A stretch of 64,000 bases of DNA from Kribbella sp. VKM Ac-2568. GTDB lineage: Bacteria > Actinomycetota > Actinomycetes > Propionibacteriales > Kribbellaceae. The DNA lies in contig NZ_SLVF01000021.1 of assembly GCF_004345365.1 (NCBI RefSeq), positions 45,374 through 109,373 on the forward strand. Direction: 5' to 3'. Both the position numbers and the translations under genes were made by a program. The notes under the pieces were generated by a model that worked only from the letters and a program-made list of their open reading frames with translations, was not told the origin of the DNA and ran no database searches. Positions 42,326 through 50,601 of this stretch are shown here, in pieces (the first letter of the stretch is position 1; each line of letters starts with the position of its first letter).

Positions 42326-44017
42326 CTACTTGTTGGGCATCTTGTCGTAGGCGGTCTGCTGGATCTCCAGGTAGCGCTTGAGACCGAGGCCGTCGAGGCC
42401 CTTGACGTAGCTGTCCCAGTCCGAGTCGAGGTTCTTGGATCCGGTGATGAACTGCAGCGCGTTCTGCTGCATGTAGTTCTCGATGTTGGTCTGCAGCGTC
42501 GCGACCTCGTTGCCGAGGGTCGGGTCGATCCACACCTTCCAGAACGGGTAGATCTGGGCCTTGTCTTCGTGGCCGGCGTACAGCTTGGTGGCCTCGAACA
42601 GCTTGCGTTCGTACCCCGCCTGCGAGTGGATGTCGGTGTCGATGACCTCGGAGTTGCGGTACTTCGCGGTGTTGTTGTACTGCGCCAGCGGACCCCAGCC
42701 GCTGTTCCGCGGTTTCGACCCGGGCTTCAGGGGAATCTGCTTGAAGCTCGGCTTCAGCGACTTGTCGAGCGCCACATCGCCGGGACCGGGCTTGGTCCAG
42801 GCCTTGCCCTCCGTGCCGAACTGTCCATTGTTCTGTCCCTCATCGGTGAAGATGTAGTCGAGCATCTTGATCGCCTGGATCTGCTTCTCCGGTGTGGCCT
42901 TCGACGTCAGTACGAACGTTGCGCCGGGCACGCTCGGGAAGACGTAGCCGGCGTAGTTCGCGCCACTCGGACCGGTCAGCGGCGGTACCGCGTCGTACTG
43001 CTTGTCCCGCCCGTCCGCCGAACCGATGGTGACGAAGATGCCCGAGTGCATGACGGTGCCCGCGCCGAGGATGACCGAGCCGCCGTGGTTGCCCTGCTGC
43101 TGCATCGCGTCCGGGTTCTGCGTGAAGGCGCCTTTGTCGATCAGGCCTTCTTTGTAGAGCGAGTTGATGTACCGCAGGCCTTCGCGCCAGCCGTCCTTGT
43201 TCGCCTGGACGTCGACCTTGCCGTTGTTGAGAACCAGTGTGGCGTTGTTGCCGCCGCTGTTGTTTTGCCCTTGCGGGTCGTAGATGAAGGCGTTCATGAA
43301 GTACGGGATGAGGCTGTCGCGGACGTTCGCGCTGAGCGCGATCTCGTCGGCCTTGCCGTTGCCGTTCGGGTCCTGGGTCTTGAACGCCTGGAGCACCTTC
43401 CGCATGTCCTCGGTGGTCTTCGGCTGCTCGAGGCCCAGCTTCTTCAGCCACGCCGAGTTCATCCACAGCTTGTCCGGGTACGAACAGTGGAAGCAGTCGA
43501 CCCACTGCGGCATCCCGTAGATCTTGCCGTCCGGCGCGGTCGCCATCGCCTTCCACTCGGGCGTGGAGTCCAGCGCCTTCTTGATGTTCGGCGCGTACTG
43601 GTCGATCAGCTGGTTCAGCGGTACGACGACACCCTGATTGGACAGCTTCAGCAGGTCCGCCGGGGTGAACTGGTCGACCCACGGGATCAGCAGGTACAGA
43701 TCGGGGTAGTCGCCGCTGGCCAGCGAGATCTGCCGCTTCTCCTTCGACGGACCGCCGTCGAACGTCGTGGTCTGCCACTTGATGGTGATGTTGAACTTCT
43801 GCTTCATCAGCTTGGTGAAGTCGTTCGTGGCAAGGTTGGTGTCCGCGTTTTGTGGTGCGAAGACGTTCAGCGTGACGTCGGGATTCCCGGTGATCGTTGG
43901 CAACGGCTTACCCTGCTCGTCGTTCGAGCCGCCACCGGAACAGGCCGCAAGCGCGAATGCCAGGAGACTGATGCCGGCGATCGCGGCACGCCTCCTCTTT
44001 CTGAACTGTACAGACAT
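42326..44017 (-). CDS. ABC transporter extracellular sugar-binding lipoprotein (LplA-like)
   Basis: 563 residues from ATG 44017 (GAGGG 5 bp ahead). Lipoprotein signal peptide: basic FRKRRR, hydrophobic AAIAGISLLAFALAAC with lipobox LAAC (Cys26), then a Gly/Ser linker. The mature part is a large cluster-D-type solute-binding protein (LNVFAPQNADTNLATNDFTK, YPDLYLLIPWVDQFTPADLL, MPQWVDCFHCSYPDKLWMNS), like the LplA/YtcQ group that imports complex oligosaccharides. Two permease genes with matching LplB/LplC features precede it. No ATPase gene is present; this transporter class generally uses a shared MsmX-type ATPase encoded elsewhere. Confidence 0.92.
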   Translation of the reverse strand: MSVQFRKRRRAAIAGISLLAFALAACSGGGSNDEQGKPLPTITGNPDVTLNVFAPQNADTNLATNDFTKLMKQKFNITIKWQTTTFDGGPSKEKRQISLASGDYPDLYLLIPWVDQFTPADLLKLSNQGVVVPLNQLIDQYAPNIKKALDSTPEWKAMATAPDGKIYGMPQWVDCFHCSYPDKLWMNSAWLKKLGLEQPKTTEDMRKVLQAFKTQDPNGNGKADEIALSANVRDSLIPYFMNAFIYDPQGQNNSGGNNATLVLNNGKVDVQANKDGWREGLRYINSLYKEGLIDKGAFTQNPDAMQQQGNHGGSVILGAGTVMHSGIFVTIGSADGRDKQYDAVPPLTGPSGANYAGYVFPSVPGATFVLTSKATPEKQIQAIKMLDYIFTDEGQNNGQFGTEGKAWTKPGPGDVALDKSLKPSFKQIPLKPGSKPRNSGWGPLAQYNNTAKYRNSEVIDTDIHSQAGYERKLFEATKLYAGHEDKAQIYPFWKVWIDPTLGNEVATLQTNIENYMQQNALQFITGSKNLDSDWDSYVKGLDGLGLKRYLEIQQTAYDKMPNK

Positions 44018-44051
44018 TAGGTCCCTCACAGGGTCGAGGTGATGCGGAAGA

Positions 44052-45002
44052 TCAGCCCTTCACGGCGCCGATCAGGATTCCCTTGGTGAAGTAGCGGGCG
44101 ACGAACGGATAGATCAGCAGCACCGGCACGCTCGCCACCACGATCAGCGAGTACTTGAGCAGATCGGCCAATTGCTGGCGCTGGATGACCACGGAGGCAT
44201 CGACCGCCCCACCGCCGGTCGTGTTCAGGATCAAGATGTTGCGCAGCACCAGCTGCAGCGGGAACAGATCCGGGTTCTTGAGGTAGATCAGCGCGTCGAA
44301 GTACGAGTTCCACTGCATGATCGCGTACATCAGCGCGACCACCGCGATCATCGGTTTGGCCAGCGGTATGACCACCGACCACAGGAACCGCAGGTCACCG
44401 CAGCCGTCGAGTTCGGCCGCCTCGACCAATTCGTCGGGAATCGCGGTCCGGAAGTAGGTGCGGGCGATGATGACCTGCCAGACTCCGATCGCCTGCGGGA
44501 TGATCAGCGCCCACCGGGTGTCCAGCAGCCCGACGGACTGGACCACCAGGTACGTCGGGATCAGCCCGCCGGTGAACAGCATCGTGAACAGGATCAGCGT
44601 CATCACCACGTTCCGGCCGACCAGCGTCCGCCGGGACATCGGATAGGCGATCGCAATCGTCATCGTGACGCTGACGACCGTGCCGACCACCGTGTAGAAC
44701 AACGAGTTCAGATACCCCTGGACGATCTGCGGGTTGGCGAGGACCGCGTGGTACCCGCGCAGCGAGAAGTCCACCGGCCAGAGAAGCACCCTTCCGGACG
44801 ACACAGCTTCGGGACTGCTGAACGAGCTCGCCACGATGTAGAGCAGCGGCAGCAGCACGATCGCGAGTAAGACCGCCAGCAGCAGGTACACGCAGAACAT
44901 GAAGATGCGGTCCGTGCGCGGCTCACGGATCCGGCGCGCACGCGCCGCACGGCGCTCGATTCTCTTGCTCGGCACCGTTTTCGCTTCACTCTGAGCGCTC
45001 AT
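44052..45002 (-). CDS. Carbohydrate ABC transporter permease (LplC-like)
   Basis: 316 residues from ATG 45002. Six membrane helices after a basic N-terminal tail: FMFCVYLLLAVLLAIVLLPL, the IAYPMSRRTLVGRNVVMT loop, LFTGGLIPTYLVVQSVGLLD, and the EAA-type loop PDELVEAAELDGCGDLRFLW that docks the ATPase. Ends LIYPFVARYFTKGILIGAVK, typical of LplC. Start overlaps the LplB-like gene by 4 bp. Confidence 0.92.
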   Translation of the reverse strand: MSAQSEAKTVPSKRIERRAARARRIREPRTDRIFMFCVYLLLAVLLAIVLLPLLYIVASSFSSPEAVSSGRVLLWPVDFSLRGYHAVLANPQIVQGYLNSLFYTVVGTVVSVTMTIAIAYPMSRRTLVGRNVVMTLILFTMLFTGGLIPTYLVVQSVGLLDTRWALIIPQAIGVWQVIIARTYFRTAIPDELVEAAELDGCGDLRFLWSVVIPLAKPMIAVVALMYAIMQWNSYFDALIYLKNPDLFPLQLVLRNILILNTTGGGAVDASVVIQRQQLADLLKYSLIVVASVPVLLIYPFVARYFTKGILIGAVKG

Positions 45003-45988
45003 GACCACAGTCCGTTCCCGGTGATCCGCTTGGCGATCGTGTTGACCATCAGCAGCAGCACCAGATTGATCACCGAGTTGAACAGCCCGACCGCGGTCGC
45101 GCCGCTGAAGTCCGCATTCAGCAGACCCGTCTTGTACACGTACGTCGCGATGATCTCGGACTGGCTCAGGTTGAGCGGGTTCTGGAAGAGGAACGCCTTC
45201 TCGAAGCCGATCGCCATGATGTTGCCGACCGCAAGCACCAGGATGATCACGGCCGTCGGCATGATGCCCGGCAGGTCCACGTGCCGAATCCGTTGCAGCC
45301 GGCTGGCACCGTCGATCTTGGCCGACTCGTGTAGCGCCGGATCGATGCCGGACAACGCGGCCAGGTAGATCACAGCTGAGTACCCGGTCGTCTGCCAGAC
45401 GTCGGACCAGACGTAGATGTGCCGGAAGTAGTCGGGATTCCCGAGGAAGTCGACTGCGGGAACACCGAAGAATCCCAGCCCCTCGTTGACGATGCCGAGC
45501 CGCGGTGACAGCACCAGGATCGTCATCGACACGACCACCACGGTGGAGATGAAGTACGGCGCGTACGTCACCAGCTGCACGCTCCGTTTGAACAGACCGT
45601 TGCGCACCTCGTTCAGCGCCAACGCGAGGATGATCGCGATCGGGAAGCTGGCCGCCACGGTGTAGACCGACAGCACGAAGGTGTTCTTCACCAGGGTCCA
45701 GAACACCGGGTTGTGGAAGAACAACTCGAAGTTCTGCCAGCCCACCCACGGACTTCCCCAGATGCCTTTGATCACGTTGAAGTTCTTGAACGCCAGCACC
45801 GCGTTCGACATCGGGATGTACTTGAACACCGCGAACCAGATCAGCGGCACGACCATCAGCAGGTACAGGGTCCAGTGCCGTTGAAGGCTGCGGCGCAGAC
45901 CGGTGATGGTCGTGCGTTCACGCCGACGTCGGCGCTGCCGGTCGGGCGCTTGGCCGACGGGTGGCGGGATGCTTGTCAGGACTGCCAT
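44999..45988 (-). CDS. Carbohydrate ABC transporter permease (LplB-like)
   Basis: 329 residues from ATG 45988, with a very strong GGAGGAGG ahead. After a basic N-terminal tail come six helices (LYLLMVVPLIWFAVFKYIPM) and the motif PMSNAVLAFKNFN typical of LplB proteins. The EAA loop is LHESAKIDGASRLQRIRHVD; the C-terminus includes LNLSQSEIIATYVYKTGLLN. Pairs with the LplC-like protein and binding lipoprotein to form the importer. Confidence 0.92.
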   Translation of the reverse strand: MAVLTSIPPPVGQAPDRQRRRRRERTTITGLRRSLQRHWTLYLLMVVPLIWFAVFKYIPMSNAVLAFKNFNVIKGIWGSPWVGWQNFELFFHNPVFWTLVKNTFVLSVYTVAASFPIAIILALALNEVRNGLFKRSVQLVTYAPYFISTVVVVSMTILVLSPRLGIVNEGLGFFGVPAVDFLGNPDYFRHIYVWSDVWQTTGYSAVIYLAALSGIDPALHESAKIDGASRLQRIRHVDLPGIMPTAVIILVLAVGNIMAIGFEKAFLFQNPLNLSQSEIIATYVYKTGLLNADFSGATAVGLFNSVINLVLLLMVNTIAKRITGNGLWS

Positions 45989-46012
45989 CAGGGTCTCCTC
46001 CTCCCTAGTCGG

Positions 46013-48385
46013 TCAGCTCAAGCTGAGACGGTGGGCTGTGCCGGCAGTGAGCCGGACTGTGATCCGTTCGTCGCCGTAGCGGACGACGCGCTCCTGGTTC
46101 CGATCCGCGGTGAGCGCCACGTCGATGCCATCGGTGCTCCAGGCGATGTCGACTGTGACGCCGCCCCGGGCGCGGAGTCCCGTCACCCGGCCGGTCGGCC
46201 AGCTGTCCGGCAGCGCCGGCAACACCTCGATCTCGCCGGTGTGGCTGTGCAGCAGCATCTCCGCGATCCCCGCGGTCGCGCCGAAGTTGCCGTCGATCTG
46301 GAACGGAGGATGCGCGCAGAACAGGTTCGGGTACAGGCCGGCGCCGCTGCCCACGTAGTCCGTCGACGTGTCGTCGGCCGGGCTCAGAAAGGCCAGCACC
46401 AGCCGATGCGCCGCGGCCGCGTCCCGCAGCCGGGCCCGCAGGTTGATCTTCCACGCGAGCGACCACCCGGTGGCGCGGTCGCCGCGCAGGTCGAGCGTGC
46501 GTGCCGCGGCTGCCGCGAGGGCCGGCGTACCGTCCGGGGTGATCGCGTCACCGGGGTGGAGGCCGACCAGGTGGGACATGTGCCGGTGGTGCGGGTCCTG
46601 CTCCGGCAGGTCGGCTGCCCATTCTTGCAGTTGCCCACGACTACCGATCGATGGTTCCGGGATCCGCTTGCGGGCGAGCACCAGGCGGTCCACCAGTGGA
46701 TCGATCAACCCGAGTAGTCCGGCGGTCTGCACAGCCCGGTCGAACAGGTCCGCGATCAGCGCGAGGTCCATCGTCGACGAGACCGTGACGGACGCGGGCT
46801 CGCCGTCCTCGGCCAGGTAGTCGTTCTCCGGTGACGTGGAGGGCGACGTACCGAGACTCCCGTCCGGCAGCTCCACCAACCAGTCCAGGCAGAACTCCGC
46901 CGCACCCCGCAGGATCGGCCACGCGCGGCCCAGGAACTCCACGTCACCGGTGAACGCGTAGTGATCCCACAGATGGCGGACCAGCCAGGCTCCCGCCATC
47001 GGCCAGTTGGACCACCGCGGATCGCCCTCGACCGGGAGGGTCCAGCACCAGGCGTCCGCGTTGTGGTGTGCAGTCCAGCCACCGCAGCCGTACCGCTCCT
47101 GCGCCGTACGACGGCCTGCCGCGGCGAGGTGCTCGAGGTAGTCGAGCAGTGGTTCGTGGCACTCGGGCAGGCCGGTGGTCTCGGCCGGCCAGTAGTTCAT
47201 CTCGGTGTTGATGTTGACCGTGTAGTTGCTACTCCACGGCGGCCGGAGGATGTCGTTCCAGATCCCCTGCAGATTCGTCGGCAGCCCGCCGGGACGCGAG
47301 CTCGCGATCATCAGGTAGCGGCCGTAGTTGAACACCAGCGCAGCCAACGCGGGGTCGTCACCATGCTGTGTCAACCGCACATCGGTCGGCAGGTCCGCGA
47401 CGTCCGGAGGACCGGCCAGCTCGAGCGACGCGCGACGGAACAATTCCTGGTGGTCCTCGGTGTGCTCTGCCGCGAGGTCGCCGTACTCACGACCCAGCGC
47501 GGTCAGCACGCTCTCGTCAGCGGTGGCCCAGCATTCCTCCGCCGTCCGCGTCGGCACGGTCGACGGGCCGTCGTACCCGGTCGCAGTGGACAGGACCAGA
47601 GTCAACTCTGTCGCGCCGACGACTGTGAGGCCTTTCTCGTCGGCGCGCACCTCGCCGTCGGTTTGCGCCCGCAACGCAATGGCCGCCGCCATCCCGCGAT
47701 CCGGGCCGTCGGAGTACCTGATCGGCTCCGGCACATCGCGATGCGGTGGCGCGACATCCGCTGGCGCCTGCAACAGCAATCCAACACCGTCACCGGCCAC
47801 GTGCTGTCGCGAACGCAGCTGTGCCGTGAGCCGCGAGGTGACGCCGAGTGCACCCGGCTTCGACACCGTCACGCGGACGACGAGCACCCCGGCCGGCGCA
47901 CTCACGAACGCTTCCTGCCGAACAGTCACTCCCCCGCTCTCGTACTCCGCCAACACCATTGCAGAGTTCAGGTCCAGCTGCCTGCGGTACGGCGTACCGT
48001 CCGCCACCGTCGGCGTAGAGCCGTCGACCACGAGGTCGAGCAGCAGATCACCGAGCGGCAGATACGCCTGCGAGTAGCCGGAATGGAAGCCACGGGCCAA
48101 TTCGTGAGCGCGTCGGATGTCGCCGCCGGCCAGCGCCGCACGCACCTCCTGCACTGCCTCGGCACCGGTCGCACCGAGCGGCTCCGACAGCAGGCGCGCA
48201 GTCTCCGGACCGCCCGACCAGCACGTCTCGTCGTTCAGGCCGATCCGGTCCCTGCCGATACCACCGAAGCACATCGCCCCGATGCGGCCGTTGCCGACCG
48301 GCAACGCCTCCAGCCACGTTTCGGCCGGTCGGTTGTAGAACAGCCGCTGCATGCTTGAGCGGTCCGAGCTCACCAGGTTGCCCAT
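46013..48385 (-). CDS. GH95 alpha-L-fucosidase / alpha-L-galactosidase-type hydrolase
   Basis: 790 residues, no signal peptide. The N-terminal beta domain (NRPAETWLEALPVGNGRIGA, MCFGGIGRDRIGLNDETCWS) is the GH95 opening. The (alpha/alpha)6 core holds the catalytic blocks: NYTVNINTEMNYWPAETTGL (paired Asn that activate water, about residue 390), GQLQEWAADLPEQDPHHRHM (acid Glu, about 587) and PPFQIDGNFGATAGIAEML (Asp, about 698). It hydrolyses terminal alpha-1,2-fucose (or alpha-L-galactose) with inversion. ATG 48385 has GGAGG 8 bp ahead. First gene of the minus-strand operon, divergent from the dehydratase gene. Confidence 0.92.
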   Translation of the reverse strand: MGNLVSSDRSSMQRLFYNRPAETWLEALPVGNGRIGAMCFGGIGRDRIGLNDETCWSGGPETARLLSEPLGATGAEAVQEVRAALAGGDIRRAHELARGFHSGYSQAYLPLGDLLLDLVVDGSTPTVADGTPYRRQLDLNSAMVLAEYESGGVTVRQEAFVSAPAGVLVVRVTVSKPGALGVTSRLTAQLRSRQHVAGDGVGLLLQAPADVAPPHRDVPEPIRYSDGPDRGMAAAIALRAQTDGEVRADEKGLTVVGATELTLVLSTATGYDGPSTVPTRTAEECWATADESVLTALGREYGDLAAEHTEDHQELFRRASLELAGPPDVADLPTDVRLTQHGDDPALAALVFNYGRYLMIASSRPGGLPTNLQGIWNDILRPPWSSNYTVNINTEMNYWPAETTGLPECHEPLLDYLEHLAAAGRRTAQERYGCGGWTAHHNADAWCWTLPVEGDPRWSNWPMAGAWLVRHLWDHYAFTGDVEFLGRAWPILRGAAEFCLDWLVELPDGSLGTSPSTSPENDYLAEDGEPASVTVSSTMDLALIADLFDRAVQTAGLLGLIDPLVDRLVLARKRIPEPSIGSRGQLQEWAADLPEQDPHHRHMSHLVGLHPGDAITPDGTPALAAAAARTLDLRGDRATGWSLAWKINLRARLRDAAAAHRLVLAFLSPADDTSTDYVGSGAGLYPNLFCAHPPFQIDGNFGATAGIAEMLLHSHTGEIEVLPALPDSWPTGRVTGLRARGGVTVDIAWSTDGIDVALTADRNQERVVRYGDERITVRLTAGTAHRLSLS

Positions 48386-48526
48386 ACCACGGTCCTCCGT
48401 CGAGATGACGAGGTATTAGTCCTATGAATTGCCGGGATCGTAGCGCTCGCACGGAGCTTGGTCCATACTGAACGGGCATCAAAGTGGAGAAAGATCCCAT
48501 CTATCACTGATCGTGAAGGGCCCGCC
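48386..48526. promoter_or_regulatory. Divergent promoter region of the carbohydrate locus
   Basis: 141 bp between the GH95 start (minus) and the dehydratase start (plus). An AT-rich patch at 48408-48432 (TATTAGTCCTATGAATT) stands out and carries a TAG-TC-CTA symmetry. It is the natural place for the GntR regulator encoded three genes away to bind and control both directions. No clear consensus -35/-10 was found. Confidence 0.5.
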
Positions 48527-49846
48527 ATGCCACGCATCACCTCGGTGGAGGTCGTCGACGTCCGCTTCCCGACATCGCTGACCAGCGACGGATCCGACGC
48601 GATGAACAAGGACGGCGACTACTCCGCGGCGTACGTCGTCCTGCATACGGACGACCCGGAGCTGGCCGGGCACGGCTTCACCTTCACCATCGGGCGCGGC
48701 AACGACCTCTGCGTCGCCGCCGCCGCTCAGCGCGCTGAGCCACTGGTCGGCCGTGACGTCGGCGACCTGTGCAATCAGCCTGGTGAGATCTACCGGGAAC
48801 TGCAGTCGGACAGCCAGTTGCGCTGGCTCGGGCCGGACAAGGGCATCATCCATCTGGCCCTGGCCGCGGTCATGAACGCGGTCTGGGACCTGGCTGCCCG
48901 ACGGGCCGGCGTACCACTCTGGCGGCTCCTGTCCGACATGACCCCCGAACAACTCGTCGAGGCCGCCGACCTGCGGTATCTCACCGACGTACTGACGCCG
49001 GAACAAGCCGTCACCCTACTCGAACAGCAAGAATCGGGCCGCAAGCAACGAATCGAGGAACTCGAGGCATCCGGCTACCCGTGCTACACCACCTCCGCCG
49101 GATGGCTCGGATACTCCGACGCCAAGCTTCGCAGGCTCTGCGAGGAAGCCGTTGCCGCAGGCTATAAACATGTCAAGCTCAAGGTCGGCGCCGATCTGGC
49201 TGACGACATCCGGCGATGTGGAATCGCCCGCGAGGTCCTCGGGCCGGAAGGTCATCTGATGATCGACGCGAACCAGGTGTGGGACGTGCCGCAGGCCATC
49301 GAATGGGTCAAGGCGCTGGCCGAGTTCGACCCGTTGTGGATCGAGGAACCGACCAGTCCCGACGACATCCTGGGTCATGCCGCGATCCGCAAAGCCGTGG
49401 CTCCCATCGGCGTCGCCTCCGGCGAGCACGGGATGAACCGGGTGCTGTTCAAGCAGATGTTCCAGGCCGGCGCCATCGACTACTGCCAGCTCGACGCCGC
49501 CCGCCTCGGCAGCGTCAACGAAGTACTCTCGGTCTACCTCCTCGCTGCCTGGTTCGACGTGCCGGTCTGCCCGCATGCGGGTGGCGTCGGTCTGTGCGAA
49601 CTCGTTCAGCACCTCGGGATCTTCGACTACGCAGCCGTATCGGGCAGCCTCGACCGCCGCGTCACCGAGTACGTCGACCACCTGCACGAACACTTCGTCG
49701 ACCCCTGCGTGGTCCGCAACGGTGCGTACGTGCTTCCGACCGCGCCCGGCTACAGTGCCGAGATGCACAGGGCGTCGTTGCAGACCTACCAATTCCCGAA
49801 CGGTACCTACTGGGCATCACGCGCGGAAGGAGACCCGCTTTCATGA
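48527..49846 (+). CDS. L-fuconate dehydratase-like enolase-superfamily enzyme
   Basis: 439 residues, the length of FucD. Mandelate-racemase-type motifs match the fuconate dehydratase layout: KxK with K217 and K219 (GYKHVKLKVG), metal ligands D247 (MIDANQVWD), E273 or E274 (WIEEPTSPDD) and E300 (ASGEHGMNR), and general acid/base H350 (CPHAGGVGLCE). The ligand numbers fall within one residue of those I recall for Xanthomonas FucD. It would dehydrate L-fuconate or a related aldonate to the 2-keto-3-deoxy acid. ATG 48527 has AAGGG 7 bp ahead. Overlaps the regulator gene by ATGA. Confidence 0.9.
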   Translation: MPRITSVEVVDVRFPTSLTSDGSDAMNKDGDYSAAYVVLHTDDPELAGHGFTFTIGRGNDLCVAAAAQRAEPLVGRDVGDLCNQPGEIYRELQSDSQLRWLGPDKGIIHLALAAVMNAVWDLAARRAGVPLWRLLSDMTPEQLVEAADLRYLTDVLTPEQAVTLLEQQESGRKQRIEELEASGYPCYTTSAGWLGYSDAKLRRLCEEAVAAGYKHVKLKVGADLADDIRRCGIAREVLGPEGHLMIDANQVWDVPQAIEWVKALAEFDPLWIEEPTSPDDILGHAAIRKAVAPIGVASGEHGMNRVLFKQMFQAGAIDYCQLDAARLGSVNEVLSVYLLAAWFDVPVCPHAGGVGLCELVQHLGIFDYAAVSGSLDRRVTEYVDHLHEHFVDPCVVRNGAYVLPTAPGYSAEMHRASLQTYQFPNGTYWASRAEGDPLS

Positions 49847-50592
49847 CTCCCGGCAAGCTAGCCGAGCCGTCTCGCACCCCCGGCGTTTCACAGACCGATG
49901 TCGTAGTCGAGGGCATCCGGCAGATGCTCATCGACGGCCAGCTCCGGCCGGGCGACCGGCTTCCCGTCGAGAAGGACCTCGCCGCGGCATTCGGCGTGTC
50001 GAGGAATCCCCTGCGCGAGGGGGTCCGCGCGCTGTCGATGATGGGAGTTCTCGAGACGCGGCAAGGTGACGGCACCTATGTCACCAAGCTGGATCCCTCA
50101 ATGCTGCTGGCTCCGCTCGGCTTCGTTGTCGACCTGCAGGACGGCAGTGGAACGCATCACCTGCACGCGGTTCGCCGGATCTTCGAGACGGAGGCCGCCG
50201 CCTCGGCAGCGCTGCGGATCGGCTCTGCAGAACTCGCCGCCGCCGCCGAACTGTTACGCCACAACGAAGTCGAGTTGGCGCTCGAGGAACCCAACCACGA
50301 GACGGTGATCGAGAACGATATCGCCTTCCATCGCATCATCGCGGAGGCTGCCGGCAACCCTGTGATGGCCGCGCTGATCGACGCGCTGGGTGGACGAACG
50401 ATGCGCGACCGGCTGCGCCGATCCATCTCCCAGCCCGGCGCCGACGAGACCTCCCACCGCGAGCACCTCTCGATCCTCGCCGCACTCACCGCCCAAGACC
50501 CCGACCGGGCACGCACCCGCATGGCCGCCCACCTGTTCACCGTCGAGGACTACCTCCTCGAACAAAGCATCGTGAGCCCGACCACGAAATGA
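49843..50592 (+). CDS. GntR-family regulator, FCD (FadR-C) subfamily
   Basis: 249 residues. N-terminal GntR winged helix: IRQMLIDGQLRPGDRLPVEK, DLAAAFGVSRNPLREGVRAL, GVLETRQGDGTYVT. The C-terminal all-helical FCD domain carries the metal-ligand pattern (IENDIAFHRIIAEAAGNPVM, Asp and His, then ETSHREHLSILAAL with His, and a later His in MAAHL). Such regulators bind acid sugars or keto-acids. The coupled dehydratase gene suggests that fuconate or its product is the inducer. Start ATG 49843 with AAGGAG about 10 bp ahead. Confidence 0.92.
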   Translation: MTPGKLAEPSRTPGVSQTDVVVEGIRQMLIDGQLRPGDRLPVEKDLAAAFGVSRNPLREGVRALSMMGVLETRQGDGTYVTKLDPSMLLAPLGFVVDLQDGSGTHHLHAVRRIFETEAAASAALRIGSAELAAAAELLRHNEVELALEEPNHETVIENDIAFHRIIAEAAGNPVMAALIDALGGRTMRDRLRRSISQPGADETSHREHLSILAALTAQDPDRARTRMAAHLFTVEDYLLEQSIVSPTTK

Positions 50593-50601
50593 GACCTGTG
50601 G

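Noticed and set aside
42263..44020. 585-codon plus-strand open frame opposite the binding-protein gene
   Set aside because: Arg/Val/Asp-rich with no domain; a high-GC antisense shadow of a well-supported lipoprotein gene with signal peptide and ribosome site.
46961..48358. 465-codon plus-strand open frame opposite the GH95 gene
   Set aside because: Antisense to conserved GH95 catalytic sequence; composition typical of shadow frames.
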